Assembly (NCBI GenBank): GCA_003213495.1 | Contig: QCMW01000001.1 | Coordinates: 620,001 to 684,000 of the forward strand | Direction: 5' to 3' | Source: SAR86 cluster bacterium AG-422-O05 | GTDB taxonomy: Bacteria > Pseudomonadota > Gammaproteobacteria > Magnimaribacterales > D2472 | Length of the DNA: 64,000 nt | Shown: one piece after another, positions 21,334 to 30,797 of the stretch | Layout of the letters: the number at the start of each line of letters is the position of its first letter | How positions within the stretch are numbered: the first letter of the stretch is position 1 | Notes under the pieces: generated by a model | The model's input: only the letters and a program-made list of their open reading frames with translations | What the model was told of the DNA's origin: nothing | Databases searched by the model: none | Made by a program: the position numbers and the translations under genes

Positions 21334-23179
21334 ACTTAATATTTTCTACGTCTAAACCAGCCTCAACTAGCATTTCTTCTCTTGAGGCATGCTCAATAAA
21401 TTTATCAGGAATACCAAAAAGGATTGACCTGACATTTAGATTCTCTTTTGATACAAACTCTTGAACAGCACTGCCAGCACCACCCATTATTGAACCATCC
21501 TCAATAGAAATAAATACCTTTGCCTTTTTGAGAAGTTTACTTAATAGCTTTTCATCTAAAGGTTTTACAAAACGCATATCTACTAAAGTGGCTTTTAGCT
21601 CTTTTGAAATTTCATTTGCCTCATTCAAAAGAGTTCCAAAGTTTAAAATTATTATTTCTGAGTCTTCATCATTTATTATATTTGCCTTACCAATTTTTAA
21701 AGGCTTTAGATCTTTATCAATATTGCTGTTAGGTCCAGTACCTCTTGGGTATCTTATAGAGGCTGGTCCATTATGTAAGTATGCTGTCGTTAAGAGTTTT
21801 CTTGTTTCATTTTCATCTGAGGGAGTGCAGATCACCATATTTGGAATACATCTCAAATAAGCAATATCATAATTTCCTGAGTGAGTTGGACCATCTTCAC
21901 CGACAAGACCTGATCTATCTAATGCAAAAGTCACATCGAGATTTTGAACTGCAACATCATGAATTAATTGATCATATGCTCTTTGTAAGAAAGTTGAGTA
22001 AATTGCAACAACTGGTTTTTTATTTTCTGTTGCAATTCCAGCAGCAAATGTAACTGCATGTTGTTCAGCAATAGCAACATCGTAATATCTATCAGGAAAT
22101 TTTTCACTAAATTTAACCAGTCCAGATCCCTCTCTCATTGCTGGAGTAATTGCAATAAGCTTTTCATCGTTGTTTGCCATATCCACAACCCAATCTCCAA
22201 AAACATCTTGATACTTTTTTTGATTAGATTTCTTATTTTTTATTGACTGAATTTTTCCTATTGCATGGAATCCAATCCTGTCTGCTTCAGCAGGATCTAA
22301 ACCAGCTCCTTTTTTTGTAATAACATGTAAAAATTGTGGACCTTCAAATTCTTTCAAATTGGAAATAACATCTTTTAATTCTTTAAGGTTATGACCATCA
22401 ATAGGACCAATATAATTCAAACCTAATTCTTCAAAAATTGTTCCCGGAGCTACCATTGCCTTCATTTGTGTTTCTACTTTTCTAGCAAGATGATAGGCTT
22501 GTGGTAGAGGTTTTAAAAAACTAGAACCACTTTTTTTAATACCTTTATAGGTCTTTGATGCCCATATTCTTGAAAAATAATTAGACAACCCACCAATATT
22601 TTCTGATATCGACATATCATTATCATTCAAAATAATTAAAACGTTTGGCTTTAAGTGACCGGTATGGCTCAGAGCTTCAAATGCCATGCCTGCTGTCATT
22701 GCTCCATCCCCAATTACTGCTATATGTTTTTTCTCTGGATGAGACTCTTTTGATGCAATTGCCATCCCAAGCATAGCGCTTATCGATGTGCTTGAGTGAC
22801 CAACACCAAATGCGTCAAATTCACTTTCTTTTCTTGAAGGAAATGGAGCCAAGCCACCTTTTTTTCTGATAGTTTGCATTTTGTTTTTTCTACCAGTAAG
22901 TATTTTATGTGGATAGGCCTGATGGCCGACATCCCACACTAAATTATCAAAAGGAGTATTGAAAATATAATGCAATATAATTGTGAGCTCAATTACACCT
23001 AGACCACCTCCGAGATGTCCGCCACTTTGTCCAACAGAATACAGTAAGAATTCTCTGATCTCATTTGCAAGATTTTGTAATTCAACCAAAGAAAAAGATC
23101 TAATGTCTGATGGAAAATTGACACTATCCAATAAGGGTGTAATCGGCTTTTGAGTAGGAATTTCTTTAAAAATTTTCAA
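21311..23179 (-). CDS. dxs: 1-deoxy-D-xylulose-5-phosphate synthase
   Basis: The thiamine-diphosphate enzyme that condenses pyruvate with glyceraldehyde 3-phosphate, entering the non-mevalonate isoprenoid route. It has 622 residues. SVGQSGGHLGGGLGVIELT near residue 49, VWDVGHQAYPHKILTGR near 80 and the ThDP motif IGDGAMTAGMAFEALSHTG near 153 are visible, as is DRSGLVGEDGPTHSG in the second domain. It is 1 base from ispA, which uses the products of this pathway. thiL, which makes its cofactor, is nearby on the other strand. Confidence 0.96.
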   Translation of the reverse strand: MKIFKEIPTQKPITPLLDSVNFPSDIRSFSLVELQNLANEIREFLLYSVGQSGGHLGGGLGVIELTIILHYIFNTPFDNLVWDVGHQAYPHKILTGRKNKMQTIRKKGGLAPFPSRKESEFDAFGVGHSSTSISAMLGMAIASKESHPEKKHIAVIGDGAMTAGMAFEALSHTGHLKPNVLIILNDNDMSISENIGGLSNYFSRIWASKTYKGIKKSGSSFLKPLPQAYHLARKVETQMKAMVAPGTIFEELGLNYIGPIDGHNLKELKDVISNLKEFEGPQFLHVITKKGAGLDPAEADRIGFHAIGKIQSIKNKKSNQKKYQDVFGDWVVDMANNDEKLIAITPAMREGSGLVKFSEKFPDRYYDVAIAEQHAVTFAAGIATENKKPVVAIYSTFLQRAYDQLIHDVAVQNLDVTFALDRSGLVGEDGPTHSGNYDIAYLRCIPNMVICTPSDENETRKLLTTAYLHNGPASIRYPRGTGPNSNIDKDLKPLKIGKANIINDEDSEIIILNFGTLLNEANEISKELKATLVDMRFVKPLDEKLLSKLLKKAKVFISIEDGSIMGGAGSAVQEFVSKENLNVRSILFGIPDKFIEHASREEMLVEAGLDVENIKSKLSKLL

Positions 23180-23180
23180 T

Positions 23181-24050
23181 TTATTTTTCTCTATATGATA
23201 TATATTTTGCTAATTCTATGAGCATGTTTGTTTCTGTCATCTTTAGTTCATCTAAGCTTTTTATTGCTGAAAAAGAGAGTTCATGAGATTTACTTTTAGC
23301 TTCTTTGAGTCCTGTTACCTTAATATAAGTTGATTTATTATTTTTCAAATCTGAGTTGTTATTTTTACCAAGTGTATTTTGATCAGATGTAGCTTCTAAA
23401 ATATCATCAGTTATTTGAAAAGCAAGACCAATTTTTTTACCAAAACTATACAATATTTTTTTAATTTTATCGTCATTATTATTAATTTGGCCTAACATCA
23501 CAGAACACTCAATTAATCTTCCAGTTTTCAAAGAGTAAATATTATCTATATCTTTTATATTTAAATCTTTCGATTCACTTTCAATGTCTAAATGCTGTCC
23601 AAGAACCATGCCGTTTTTACCACAAGCATTACTAATTAACTTTATAGCTTCAATCTTGTTATCAGAATTTAATTTTGTATCATCACAAATAACCTCATAT
23701 GCTAAAGCTTGCAATGCATCACCTGTCAAAATAGCATTAGCCTCACCAAACTTTATATGGCTTGATTGTTTACCTCTTCTAAAATCATCATCATCCATTG
23801 AAGGAAGATCGTCATGTATTAATGAGTAGGTATGAATTAATTCAACTGCAGTAGCAAGAGTAAGAAGACTGTCATAATGAATATTTTTATTTATTCTTCC
23901 TGAGGCAACAATTATTCCTGCTCTAATCATTTTGCTATTTGTAATAGATGAATAGGCCATAGATTTTTCAATGAAATTGGAGTCGCCGATGGATTTTTTC
24001 ATATTAAATGAAATTTTTTCTCGCAGGTCGAGCAAAAATTGATTTAACAC
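23181..24050 (-). CDS. ispA: Farnesyl diphosphate synthase (polyprenyl synthetase)
   Basis: Adds isopentenyl units to make farnesyl diphosphate for undecaprenyl carrier, quinones and hopanoid-type products. It has 289 residues. The first aspartate-rich motif is SLIHDDLPSMDDDDFRRG near residue 81 and the second is FQITDDILEATSD near 217. It lies between xseB and dxs in the conserved order xseB-ispA-dxs. The chain length (C15) is inferred from family and context. Confidence 0.94.
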   Translation of the reverse strand: MLNQFLLDLREKISFNMKKSIGDSNFIEKSMAYSSITNSKMIRAGIIVASGRINKNIHYDSLLTLATAVELIHTYSLIHDDLPSMDDDDFRRGKQSSHIKFGEANAILTGDALQALAYEVICDDTKLNSDNKIEAIKLISNACGKNGMVLGQHLDIESESKDLNIKDIDNIYSLKTGRLIECSVMLGQINNNDDKIKKILYSFGKKIGLAFQITDDILEATSDQNTLGKNNNSDLKNNKSTYIKVTGLKEAKSKSHELSFSAIKSLDELKMTETNMLIELAKYISYREK

Positions 24051-24054
24051 CTTA

Positions 24055-24273
24055 TTAATCTTCTATATCTATTGAACTGCCGTCATCAAGGAGTGTTTTT
24101 ATTTTTAGTTCTGCTTCTTGAAGTTGTTTTTGACATTCTTTAACAAGATTAATGCCTTCTTCAAATGATTTTACAGAATCTTCTAAATTAATATTTTCAT
24201 CTTCCAATCTTTCAACAATAGATTCAAGAGCCTTCAGTGATGATTCAAAGTCTGTTTGTTTATCTTTACCCAT
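24055..24273 (-). CDS. xseB: Exodeoxyribonuclease VII small subunit
   Basis: The small helical subunit that coats XseA in the single-strand-specific exonuclease VII. It has 72 residues with the family features FESSLKALESIVERLEDENI and LEDSVKSFEEGINLVKECQ. It sits 4 bases from ispA and 3 bases from the RND pump gene on the same strand. The order xseB-ispA-dxs is usual. XseA is not in this window. Confidence 0.93.
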   Translation of the reverse strand: MGKDKQTDFESSLKALESIVERLEDENINLEDSVKSFEEGINLVKECQKQLQEAELKIKTLLDDGSSIDIED

Positions 24274-24276
24274 AAT

Positions 24277-27135
24277 TTATTGTATTTGATTGGATTCAGT
24301 TTGGAAGTACTTTTTATATTCATTCATTAATGCATATGGAAGAGCTAAAACAGCTGGAGTTAGTATAAGAGTTACAAATGTACTAAAACCAAGACCAAAA
24401 ACTATTGATACTGCCAAATTTGACCACCAATCAACAATTCTGCTACCGACAACTATATCTCTAGAGATTAGATCTAAACTAACACCCATTGCCAAAGGCA
24501 AAAGTCCAAAAATTGTTGTTAGGGAAGTTAGAACAATAGGTCTTAGTCTTTGTTTGCAAGCATTTACAATATGTAATGATTGTTTCAAATGAGGCGCTTC
24601 CTCTTTTAACTTATTAAATGTATCTATTAATACAATATTATTATTCACAACAATTCCAGCTAGGGTGACTATTGAGATACCTGTCATAGTTGTACTAAAG
24701 GATTTTCCAGTAATCAATAATCCAAGCAAAACACCAACAAAAGATATCGTTACTGAAGATAAAATGATTAGCGATTGATAAAAGCTATTGAACTGAGTAA
24801 TTAACATTAACAACATCATAAATACAGCTGTTAATCCAGCTACAATCATAAAATTATTAACCTCTTCAGTTTCTTCAGCCATGCCGCTAAATTGATAAGA
24901 TATTTCATTTCCAAGATCTGTTTCTTGAAGCCATGATTCTAATTCTTCAATTTTTTGATTTACTTTTGAGTCATCATTTGAGCCAGCTCCTACTTCTTGG
25001 AAGTATTTACCATTTTTTCTATTTACTGTTTCTCTATTCTCTTTTGGAACAACATTTACAAAAGAACTCACTGGCACAGTCCCTTGTTTAGTGACGACAT
25101 TTAAGTCTCTAATGCCTGTGATAGTCCTATCTGAATCAGGAAATCTTGCTCTTATTTCAACTTCATCCTTAGCATCATCAGGACGATATTCTCCAACTTT
25201 AAATCCATTGGTAAGCATTTGAACAAGCGCGCCAACATCACTCACGCTGACACCAAGTTGTGCTGCTTTTTGTTTATCAACATCAACACTCCATTCGACC
25301 GAAGGATAAGCTTTGGATGAAAAGATATTATTTAATCCAGTCATCTCATTTCGCATGTAGTTTTCAATTTTAGCAACTGCATCATTCACATCGCTTTCAG
25401 TATTGCCAAAAACATCTAACTCAATTGGTGAATCAAAAGATGGACCACCAATATCTGCCTCAACCTCAACAGTAATTCCTGGAAGATCTTTAGTAGATGC
25501 CTTTAATCTGTCCATTATCTCAAAACCGCTTATATCCCTTTGTGATGGTTCTAATGTCTCAATAAAACCACCACCAATTCTATCTGCACCTGATTGCCAC
25601 CAGTTTGTTCCAGAGCGAAGGTAAACATTTTTTATGCCTTCTACTTCTAAAAAACGTTCTTCAACTTGCTCAATAATTTCTTTTGTTTCAAGGGCAGAGA
25701 AGTTGCCTCGTGCTTTCACGGTAATATTTGCTTGGACAGGATCAACAATTGCAAAATATATAGTACCCTTACCAGAAAAGGCATAACTCATAATAATTAT
25801 TAGTAAGACAGAAACAACAGCTAGAAAAGTTTCTACAGGATTTTCAACAAAACGTTTTATATATTTACCATACCATTCAGTAAGCCTCACAAAGAAAGAT
25901 GTTTGCTCTTCGTTATTATTTAATGCAGATACTTTTTGGCCAAAATAAGAACCTAGAACAGGAATTACAACTAATGAGTAAAACAATGACGCAGACAACA
26001 CAAAGAAAATAGTAATTGGGAGGTATCTCATGAATTGACCAGTAAAGCCCGGCCAAAACATTATTGGAATAAAGGCAGCTAATGTAGTTCCTGTAGATGC
26101 GACAATAGGATAAAACATTCTTTTTGCAGCAAGAGCATAACCTTCTGCTCTGGATAAACCTTCTGCAATTTTCTTATCTGCATATTCAGTGATCACTATG
26201 GATCCGTCAATAAGCATTCCCATTCCAAGAAGCAGGCCCATCATTACAAGAAAATTAACTTCCATATCGAGACTGTATAAAATTAAATATGTCATTAAAA
26301 AACAGAAGGGTATTGATAAACCAACAAGCATAGATACTCTTGTTCCCATACTTGCTATAACCAGGACCATAATTAATACAACAGCAGCAATAATATTTCC
26401 ATTTAATTCTTTTACCATTAGGCTGGCATAAACAGTATCATCATTAGAAATTACGATTGATAAATTTTCTGGAAGCTCATCTTTAAATTTACTAAGAATA
26501 TCTCTTATGGCATTAGATGCATCAATCGCATTTGCACTTTCCCTTAATGAAATTTCCAATGTGACAGCATCTTGACCATTTACTCTTGCGTAAGATGTGA
26601 AATCTTTAAATGTCCTTTTTATTGTTGCTACATCACCAAGAGTTACAATCGCATCTTTTGATACTTTTACAGGAATGCTGTAAACATCTTTTGCGGACTC
26701 AATTATACTTGGTACTTCAATATTAAAACTACCCCTTCCAGTATCTTGCTTTCCACCAGGGATAATCAAATTATTGCTAGCAACTGAGTTATAGATATCT
26801 GAAAGAGTTACACCGTATGACTCCATCTTAGCTTTATCAATTACACCTTCAAGAACCTCCTCAGGCGCACCAGTCATTCTTACTTCAAGAATTTGCTCAA
26901 TAGGCTCTATCCTATCTTTTAGTTCACGGGCGTAAAAAACCTTTTGTCTTACTGAGCTGCCACCGACAATACTAATGTTCATTACAGGAAAGCTAGCCTC
27001 ACTATATTCCTCTATTTGAGGATCTTCAGCACCAAGAGGCAATTGATATTTCGTTTCTTCAACACCTTGTTTAACATCAACAAGTGCTTTATCTATGTCA
27101 AAACCAACTTCAAACTCTAAAAAAAATTCTTGCAT
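24277..27135 (-). CDS. RND efflux transporter, main part (separated from its N-terminus by a frameshift)
   Basis: Residues from about 90 onward of an HAE1-type proton-driven efflux permease in the inner membrane. Clusters of membrane spans flank two large periplasmic domains; GMGMLIDGSIVITEYADKK near residue 305 carries the proton-relay aspartate region and a GIVVNNNIVLIDTFN block lies in the second half. The apparent start ATG at 27135 is an artefact: homology continues upstream in another frame (27110-27400). The frames meet at a run of eight A at 27119-27126; seven A would restore one open frame of roughly 1040 residues. It follows the adaptor gene on the same strand. Confidence 0.85.
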   Translation of the reverse strand: MQEFFLEFEVGFDIDKALVDVKQGVEETKYQLPLGAEDPQIEEYSEASFPVMNISIVGGSSVRQKVFYARELKDRIEPIEQILEVRMTGAPEEVLEGVIDKAKMESYGVTLSDIYNSVASNNLIIPGGKQDTGRGSFNIEVPSIIESAKDVYSIPVKVSKDAIVTLGDVATIKRTFKDFTSYARVNGQDAVTLEISLRESANAIDASNAIRDILSKFKDELPENLSIVISNDDTVYASLMVKELNGNIIAAVVLIMVLVIASMGTRVSMLVGLSIPFCFLMTYLILYSLDMEVNFLVMMGLLLGMGMLIDGSIVITEYADKKIAEGLSRAEGYALAAKRMFYPIVASTGTTLAAFIPIMFWPGFTGQFMRYLPITIFFVLSASLFYSLVVIPVLGSYFGQKVSALNNNEEQTSFFVRLTEWYGKYIKRFVENPVETFLAVVSVLLIIIMSYAFSGKGTIYFAIVDPVQANITVKARGNFSALETKEIIEQVEERFLEVEGIKNVYLRSGTNWWQSGADRIGGGFIETLEPSQRDISGFEIMDRLKASTKDLPGITVEVEADIGGPSFDSPIELDVFGNTESDVNDAVAKIENYMRNEMTGLNNIFSSKAYPSVEWSVDVDKQKAAQLGVSVSDVGALVQMLTNGFKVGEYRPDDAKDEVEIRARFPDSDRTITGIRDLNVVTKQGTVPVSSFVNVVPKENRETVNRKNGKYFQEVGAGSNDDSKVNQKIEELESWLQETDLGNEISYQFSGMAEETEEVNNFMIVAGLTAVFMMLLMLITQFNSFYQSLIILSSVTISFVGVLLGLLITGKSFSTTMTGISIVTLAGIVVNNNIVLIDTFNKLKEEAPHLKQSLHIVNACKQRLRPIVLTSLTTIFGLLPLAMGVSLDLISRDIVVGSRIVDWWSNLAVSIVFGLGFSTFVTLILTPAVLALPYALMNEYKKYFQTESNQIQ

Positions 27136-27400
27136 AACTTAAAGAACTTGTTGAACGAATATTTTTAACCCCAGTAACACTTTTTAGTCTATTTTCAAGA
27201 GGTCTTGCTATTAGTCTTGAAGTATCGCTTGGAGAAGCACCATCTAAAAAAACTGATACTGTGATAAAAGGTAGCTGCACATTTGGTGCTGCAGCTATAG
27301 GTATTTCCTGTCTAGCATATGAACCAGCAATAATTACCATGAAGGCAATCAATAATGTGGTCTTAGCTTTTTTTAAAGCAAAGTCTATTATTCCTATCAT
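27110..27400 (-). CDS. RND efflux transporter, N-terminal fragment
   Basis: The first 96 codons of the same pump. It shows a first membrane span at about residues 12-28 and the family block QEIPIAAAPNVQLPFITVSV at 31-50, followed by DGASPSDTSRLIARPLENRL. The homologous reading leaves this frame after SLSYARIF, at the A8 tract, and continues in the downstream frame as LEFEVGFDIDKAL. Its ATG at 27400 overlaps the stop codon of the adaptor gene by 4 bases, which supports this as the true start. Error, slippage-dependent expression or a recent mutation are all possible. Confidence 0.8.
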   Translation of the reverse strand: MIGIIDFALKKAKTTLLIAFMVIIAGSYARQEIPIAAAPNVQLPFITVSVFLDGASPSDTSRLIARPLENRLKSVTGVKNIRSTSSLSYARIFFRV

Positions 27401-28278
27401 AAACGGTTTGTAATTACTTTTTGACCATCCTCAACAAACCCCTGACCTTGAACTATTATCTCAACTATATCCGGTATATTTGTTACCCACAAACCATCTT
27501 CAGAGTCTTCAAGAATATTTATTTCTTTGAACATTGCAGAATCATTTTCTGTAACTACTCTTATGCCAAGCTTGCCCTCATCATTTAATAGCAATATTGA
27601 AGGGGAGATCTTGTGTGCCATAACTTTATCTATCTCAATAGTCATGTTTGCAGTTAAACCATCTTTCACATTACCATTAGGATTAGGAATTTGAGATTCA
27701 ACAACAAATGTTCTTGTGTCAGGCGATGCACTTTTTGAAACAAAAGTTAATTCTCCATTGATTGATTGACCAGTAACTAGTTCGACATCAACCTTTTGTC
27801 CTATTCTAACTTTATTAATGTCGTATTCAGGAACTCCTGCTACAAAAGATATCGGATTTAGCTGAATAATAGTTGCGCATACTTGACCTCTTTCAAGAAA
27901 GTTTCCTGGCTTAACAATTTGTTCAACAAATCCTCCAAAGGGCGCTTTCACTTCAGTTCTATTTAATTCAACAACACCTAAGCTACATAAGATTTCATCT
28001 TTGTTTATAAACCTACCTTGAGTTGCACCAATTTTTACAACTTCACCAGAAGTTTTAGCTTTTACATCAACCCTAGCTTCTGATTTTGTTGTAGCTTTTA
28101 ATTTAATAAGAGGTTGATATTCTATAGCGCTACTTAGAATTGTCTGTACTGAGAAAAGCTCACTCTTTTTTTCATTCTCAATCATCTTCTCATTCTTAAA
28201 TAATCCTGAGGCCATCCATAATATTATTGGAATGAGAATATATAAGGATATTCTTATATTTTTTGTTAATTTCATCAT
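27397..28278 (-). CDS. RND efflux periplasmic adaptor (membrane fusion protein)
   Basis: Links the RND pump to an outer-membrane channel. It has 293 residues, an N-terminal membrane anchor at about 9-24 (ISLYILIPIILWMASGLF), a biotinyl-lipoyl-like domain around KAKTSGEVVKIGATQGRFI and VKAPFGGFVEQIVKPGNFL, and a beta-barrel domain with FVAGVPEYDINKVRIG. The alpha-hairpin is very short, since only about 20 residues separate the lipoyl halves, typical of short MexH/YknX-like adaptors. It overlaps the pump by 4 bases. No TolC-like gene is adjacent. Confidence 0.87.
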   Translation of the reverse strand: MMKLTKNIRISLYILIPIILWMASGLFKNEKMIENEKKSELFSVQTILSSAIEYQPLIKLKATTKSEARVDVKAKTSGEVVKIGATQGRFINKDEILCSLGVVELNRTEVKAPFGGFVEQIVKPGNFLERGQVCATIIQLNPISFVAGVPEYDINKVRIGQKVDVELVTGQSINGELTFVSKSASPDTRTFVVESQIPNPNGNVKDGLTANMTIEIDKVMAHKISPSILLLNDEGKLGIRVVTENDSAMFKEINILEDSEDGLWVTNIPDIVEIIVQGQGFVEDGQKVITNRL

Positions 28279-28280
28279 AT

Positions 28281-28862
28281 TTAAACTTTGTATTTTTTTC
28301 TCAATTTTTCAAATAATTTTTTATCAAAATATTTTGTATAAGTTTTCTCTTTATTATTTTCAATTTTAAATTTGATACCATCTTTAGATTGCCTTTTTAA
28401 AGAATTAAAAACTTTCTTAAATGCCTCAAAAGTTTCTCTTGAATCTTTTTCAGAAAGATAGCTCCAGCCAATTTTCTTACCAGCAAAATATACAATGGGA
28501 TGAGACCAATTAAAATCTTTCCTAGGTTGATAAGATCTTCTTGCCTCGATGTAAGCTTCTTCAGGGGTAGGGTAACCATCCTGTTTTTTCACTTCCTCGC
28601 ATGCTTTCATGATATCAGTTAATGTTGGAAGATATGATTGATTTAAAATTACATACTCTATAGCATTGCTTATCTCATCTGGAGTCCTATTCTTTAAACT
28701 TGTTGCCCAAAGTTTTTTACCCTCTTTTAACTTTTCGTCTGTTCCAAAAACTTTATAAAATTGATAATGATAAGCTAGCTCAATTTTTAAAAATAAATCA
28801 TCAATTGATTTTATGAAATCTTCTTTAGTCGAGGTTGATTTCTTTTGCCCAATTGCTGTCAT
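28281..28862 (-). CDS. Lambda replication protein P-like helicase loader (putative)
   Basis: A basic protein of about 193 residues. The central part (LAYHYQFYKVFGTDEKLKEG, then LWATSLKNRTPDEISNAIEY and SYLPTLTDIMKACEEV) resembles the phage replication protein P family, which delivers DnaB helicase to origins. The C-terminal part is Lys/Arg rich. An in-frame ATG at 28925 would add 21 residues but would overlap the upstream gene by 101 bases; I prefer 28862 (38-base overlap), which is still long. It follows a DnaT-like gene, so the pair may load helicase together. The family is a judgement from pattern, not a database match. Confidence 0.62.
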   Translation of the reverse strand: MTAIGQKKSTSTKEDFIKSIDDLFLKIELAYHYQFYKVFGTDEKLKEGKKLWATSLKNRTPDEISNAIEYVILNQSYLPTLTDIMKACEEVKKQDGYPTPEEAYIEARRSYQPRKDFNWSHPIVYFAGKKIGWSYLSEKDSRETFEAFKKVFNSLKRQSKDGIKFKIENNKEKTYTKYFDKKLFEKLRKKYKV

Positions 28863-29649
28863 CTTTTCTTGTTTTAAAGTCTTGTGTATATTTTCCTGGT
28901 TCAGAATATCCTTTATTTTCTTCATTATTTTCAGTATTTTCGCTCATTAATTGTCTTCTTTTGACATGATCAATGAATTTTGAGTTCCAGGTTGTTAAAG
29001 CTTCACCTTTATCTTTCCAATATAGTATAAATTCTCTAAGATATTTTAAGGCAGATTCTTTATTAATCTCAGATAAACTAAGAATATCAAATACATCTTC
29101 ATCCGGATACCAATTTTCATCAATTGTATGTGGTAATTTTTTTTCTGAATTAATCTCTTTCACCCACTCTCTTCTCAAAAAATCAATGAAAGCACTATTC
29201 CAATTATTTTTCTTTTGTCCTCTTTCAATCCAATATAATTTAAATTCTTTTAATTTTAGATTACAAAAGTTTTTTGGCATATCTGTCATTTTTATGATTT
29301 CAAAAGTTTCATTTGCTGGATACCAGTCCTTATCTAATCTTTTTGATGAAAGATTTTTAGATGGATTTACTGCAGAATGATGATTGATTTTTTGGCCCAC
29401 ATCCATCTTTAATAAATTAAATTTTATAAGTTTTGTTAAGCATGAATTAATAGTTTGATCATCAAAAAAAGAAATATTTTTTTTAACTGATTCAAGAAGC
29501 CCTTGCATAGATGAAATATCGTCTAAATCATTTTCTTTATAAAGATTTAAAATCACAGCGGATTCTAACCCTAAAGTCTCAGCAATCTCCTTTGAAAAAG
29601 TAAGTTCATTTTTTTTCAAGTTAATTTTACTTACCTCTTTTTTTATCAA
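28825..29649 (-). CDS. Protein with two tandem DnaT-like single-strand DNA-binding domains
   Basis: A 274-residue protein. Residues 10-90 look like a winged-helix domain (LTFSKEIAETLGLESAVILN). Two copies of a DnaT-like domain follow: DWYPANETFEIIKM to NWNSAFIDFLRREW at about 105-160, and NWYPDEDVFDILSL to TWNSKFIDHVKRRQ at about 175-230. Each shows the pattern W-Y-P, F-x-x-Y-W, W-N-S-x-F-I. The tail is acidic, then basic. E. coli DnaT has one such domain and helps load DnaB-DnaC in replication restart. It starts at TTG inside the end of the DAHP synthase gene and overlaps the P-like gene. No phage genes are near. Confidence 0.68.
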   Translation of the reverse strand: MIKKEVSKINLKKNELTFSKEIAETLGLESAVILNLYKENDLDDISSMQGLLESVKKNISFFDDQTINSCLTKLIKFNLLKMDVGQKINHHSAVNPSKNLSSKRLDKDWYPANETFEIIKMTDMPKNFCNLKLKEFKLYWIERGQKKNNWNSAFIDFLRREWVKEINSEKKLPHTIDENWYPDEDVFDILSLSEINKESALKYLREFILYWKDKGEALTTWNSKFIDHVKRRQLMSENTENNEENKGYSEPGKYTQDFKTRKDDSNWAKEINLD

Positions 29650-30676
29650 TTACATCACTCAGCATTTCTAAGCAATTAACAGTATCTTCCCAGCCCATGC
29701 ATGCATCAGTAATGCTTTGACCATACTTTAAATTTTCAGAAATTTTTTGATTACCTTCATTTAGATGACTTTCAATCATCACCCCTTTAATATTGTCATT
29801 ACCTTTAAGTACTTGGTCACATATTGACTCTACAACAGGGATTTGCTGTTTAAATTTTTTTTGACTATTTCCATGACTTGCATCAATCATTATTGACTCA
29901 TTAACCTCTGCCTCTCTTAGAGCTGTTATAGTATTTTTAACTGATTCTGAATCATAATTTGGCTCTTTTCCTCCTCGAAGTATGATATGAGTATCGTTAT
30001 TTCCGGCAGTTTTTAACATTGCTATGTCGGCCTCTTTTGTAGCTCCTAAAAAAACATGAGAATGATTTGCTGCTTGAATTCCATCAATTGCTGCCTTGAG
30101 ACTGCCATCAGTTCCATTTTTTATACCAATTGGACATGATAAGCCTGAAGCAAGTTCTCTGTGAATTTGACTTTCAGCTGTTCTAGCTCCAATTGCGCCC
30201 CAAGATATAACATCAGTAACATATTGAGGAGATATTGGGTCTAAGAATTCAGTTCCAGCAGGCAAACCTAATTCCGCAATGTTAATTAATAGTCTTCTTG
30301 CCATTTCTATACCTTTAGTAATATTGAAAGTCTCGTTTATATCAGGATCATTAATTAAACCTTTCCATCCAACAGTTGTTCTTGGTTTTTCAAAATATAC
30401 TCTCATAATTACTAATATATTTTTGCTGAGCTTATTATTTTCTATTGCGAGTTTTTCAGCATATTCAAGAGCACTGTCAGGATCATGAATTGAACAAGGA
30501 CCAACTACTACAAACAATCTATCATCTTTATTATGAAGAATCTGGCTAATTTCATTTCTAGTCCCATAAACTAATTTTGAAATTTCATCATTTATTGGAT
30601 ATTTATTTACTAGCTCATAGGGTGCGGGTACCTTTCTCCTATCAATAATTCTAGTGTTATCAGTTGAGTAATTCAT
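29627..30676 (-). CDS. 3-deoxy-7-phosphoheptulonate (DAHP) synthase, class I
   Basis: Condenses phosphoenolpyruvate and erythrose 4-phosphate, the first step of the shikimate pathway. It has 349 residues, typical of the AroF/G/H family. Seen: VVGPCSIHDPDSALEYAEKL near residue 55, MRVYFEKPRTTVGWKGLIND near 92, GARTAESQIHRELASGLSCP near 180 and DASHGNSQKKF near 267. Which feedback isozyme it is cannot be read directly. It is transcribed away from scpA across a 184-base gap and ends inside the start of the DnaT-like gene. Downstream aromatic genes (pheA, tyrA, aroA) are at 42-45 kb. Confidence 0.94.
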   Translation of the reverse strand: MNYSTDNTRIIDRRKVPAPYELVNKYPINDEISKLVYGTRNEISQILHNKDDRLFVVVGPCSIHDPDSALEYAEKLAIENNKLSKNILVIMRVYFEKPRTTVGWKGLINDPDINETFNITKGIEMARRLLINIAELGLPAGTEFLDPISPQYVTDVISWGAIGARTAESQIHRELASGLSCPIGIKNGTDGSLKAAIDGIQAANHSHVFLGATKEADIAMLKTAGNNDTHIILRGGKEPNYDSESVKNTITALREAEVNESIMIDASHGNSQKKFKQQIPVVESICDQVLKGNDNIKGVMIESHLNEGNQKISENLKYGQSITDACMGWEDTVNCLEMLSDVIDKKRGK

Positions 30677-30797
30677 ATTCTTTTATTTTATATCTCAAAT
30701 TAATAAAAAGGGGAGGTTATTACTAAATTAAAGCGTATTAATAGAAATTTTTATTAAATATATTTTTTTAGCTATTAAGCCATAAATATGCATTTTT

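Noticed and set aside
21528-22246. Three forward frames over dxs (21528, 21781, 22058)
   Set aside because: All lie antisense to dxs, which has complete family motifs; they are shadow frames.
28397-28579. 60-codon reverse frame within the P-like gene
   Set aside because: Overlaps the P-like coding sequence in another frame and has no recognisable features.
29627-29649. Phage origin for the helicase-loader genes
   Set aside because: No integrase, capsid, terminase or attachment repeat was seen between xseB and the DAHP synthase; base composition matches the neighbours.
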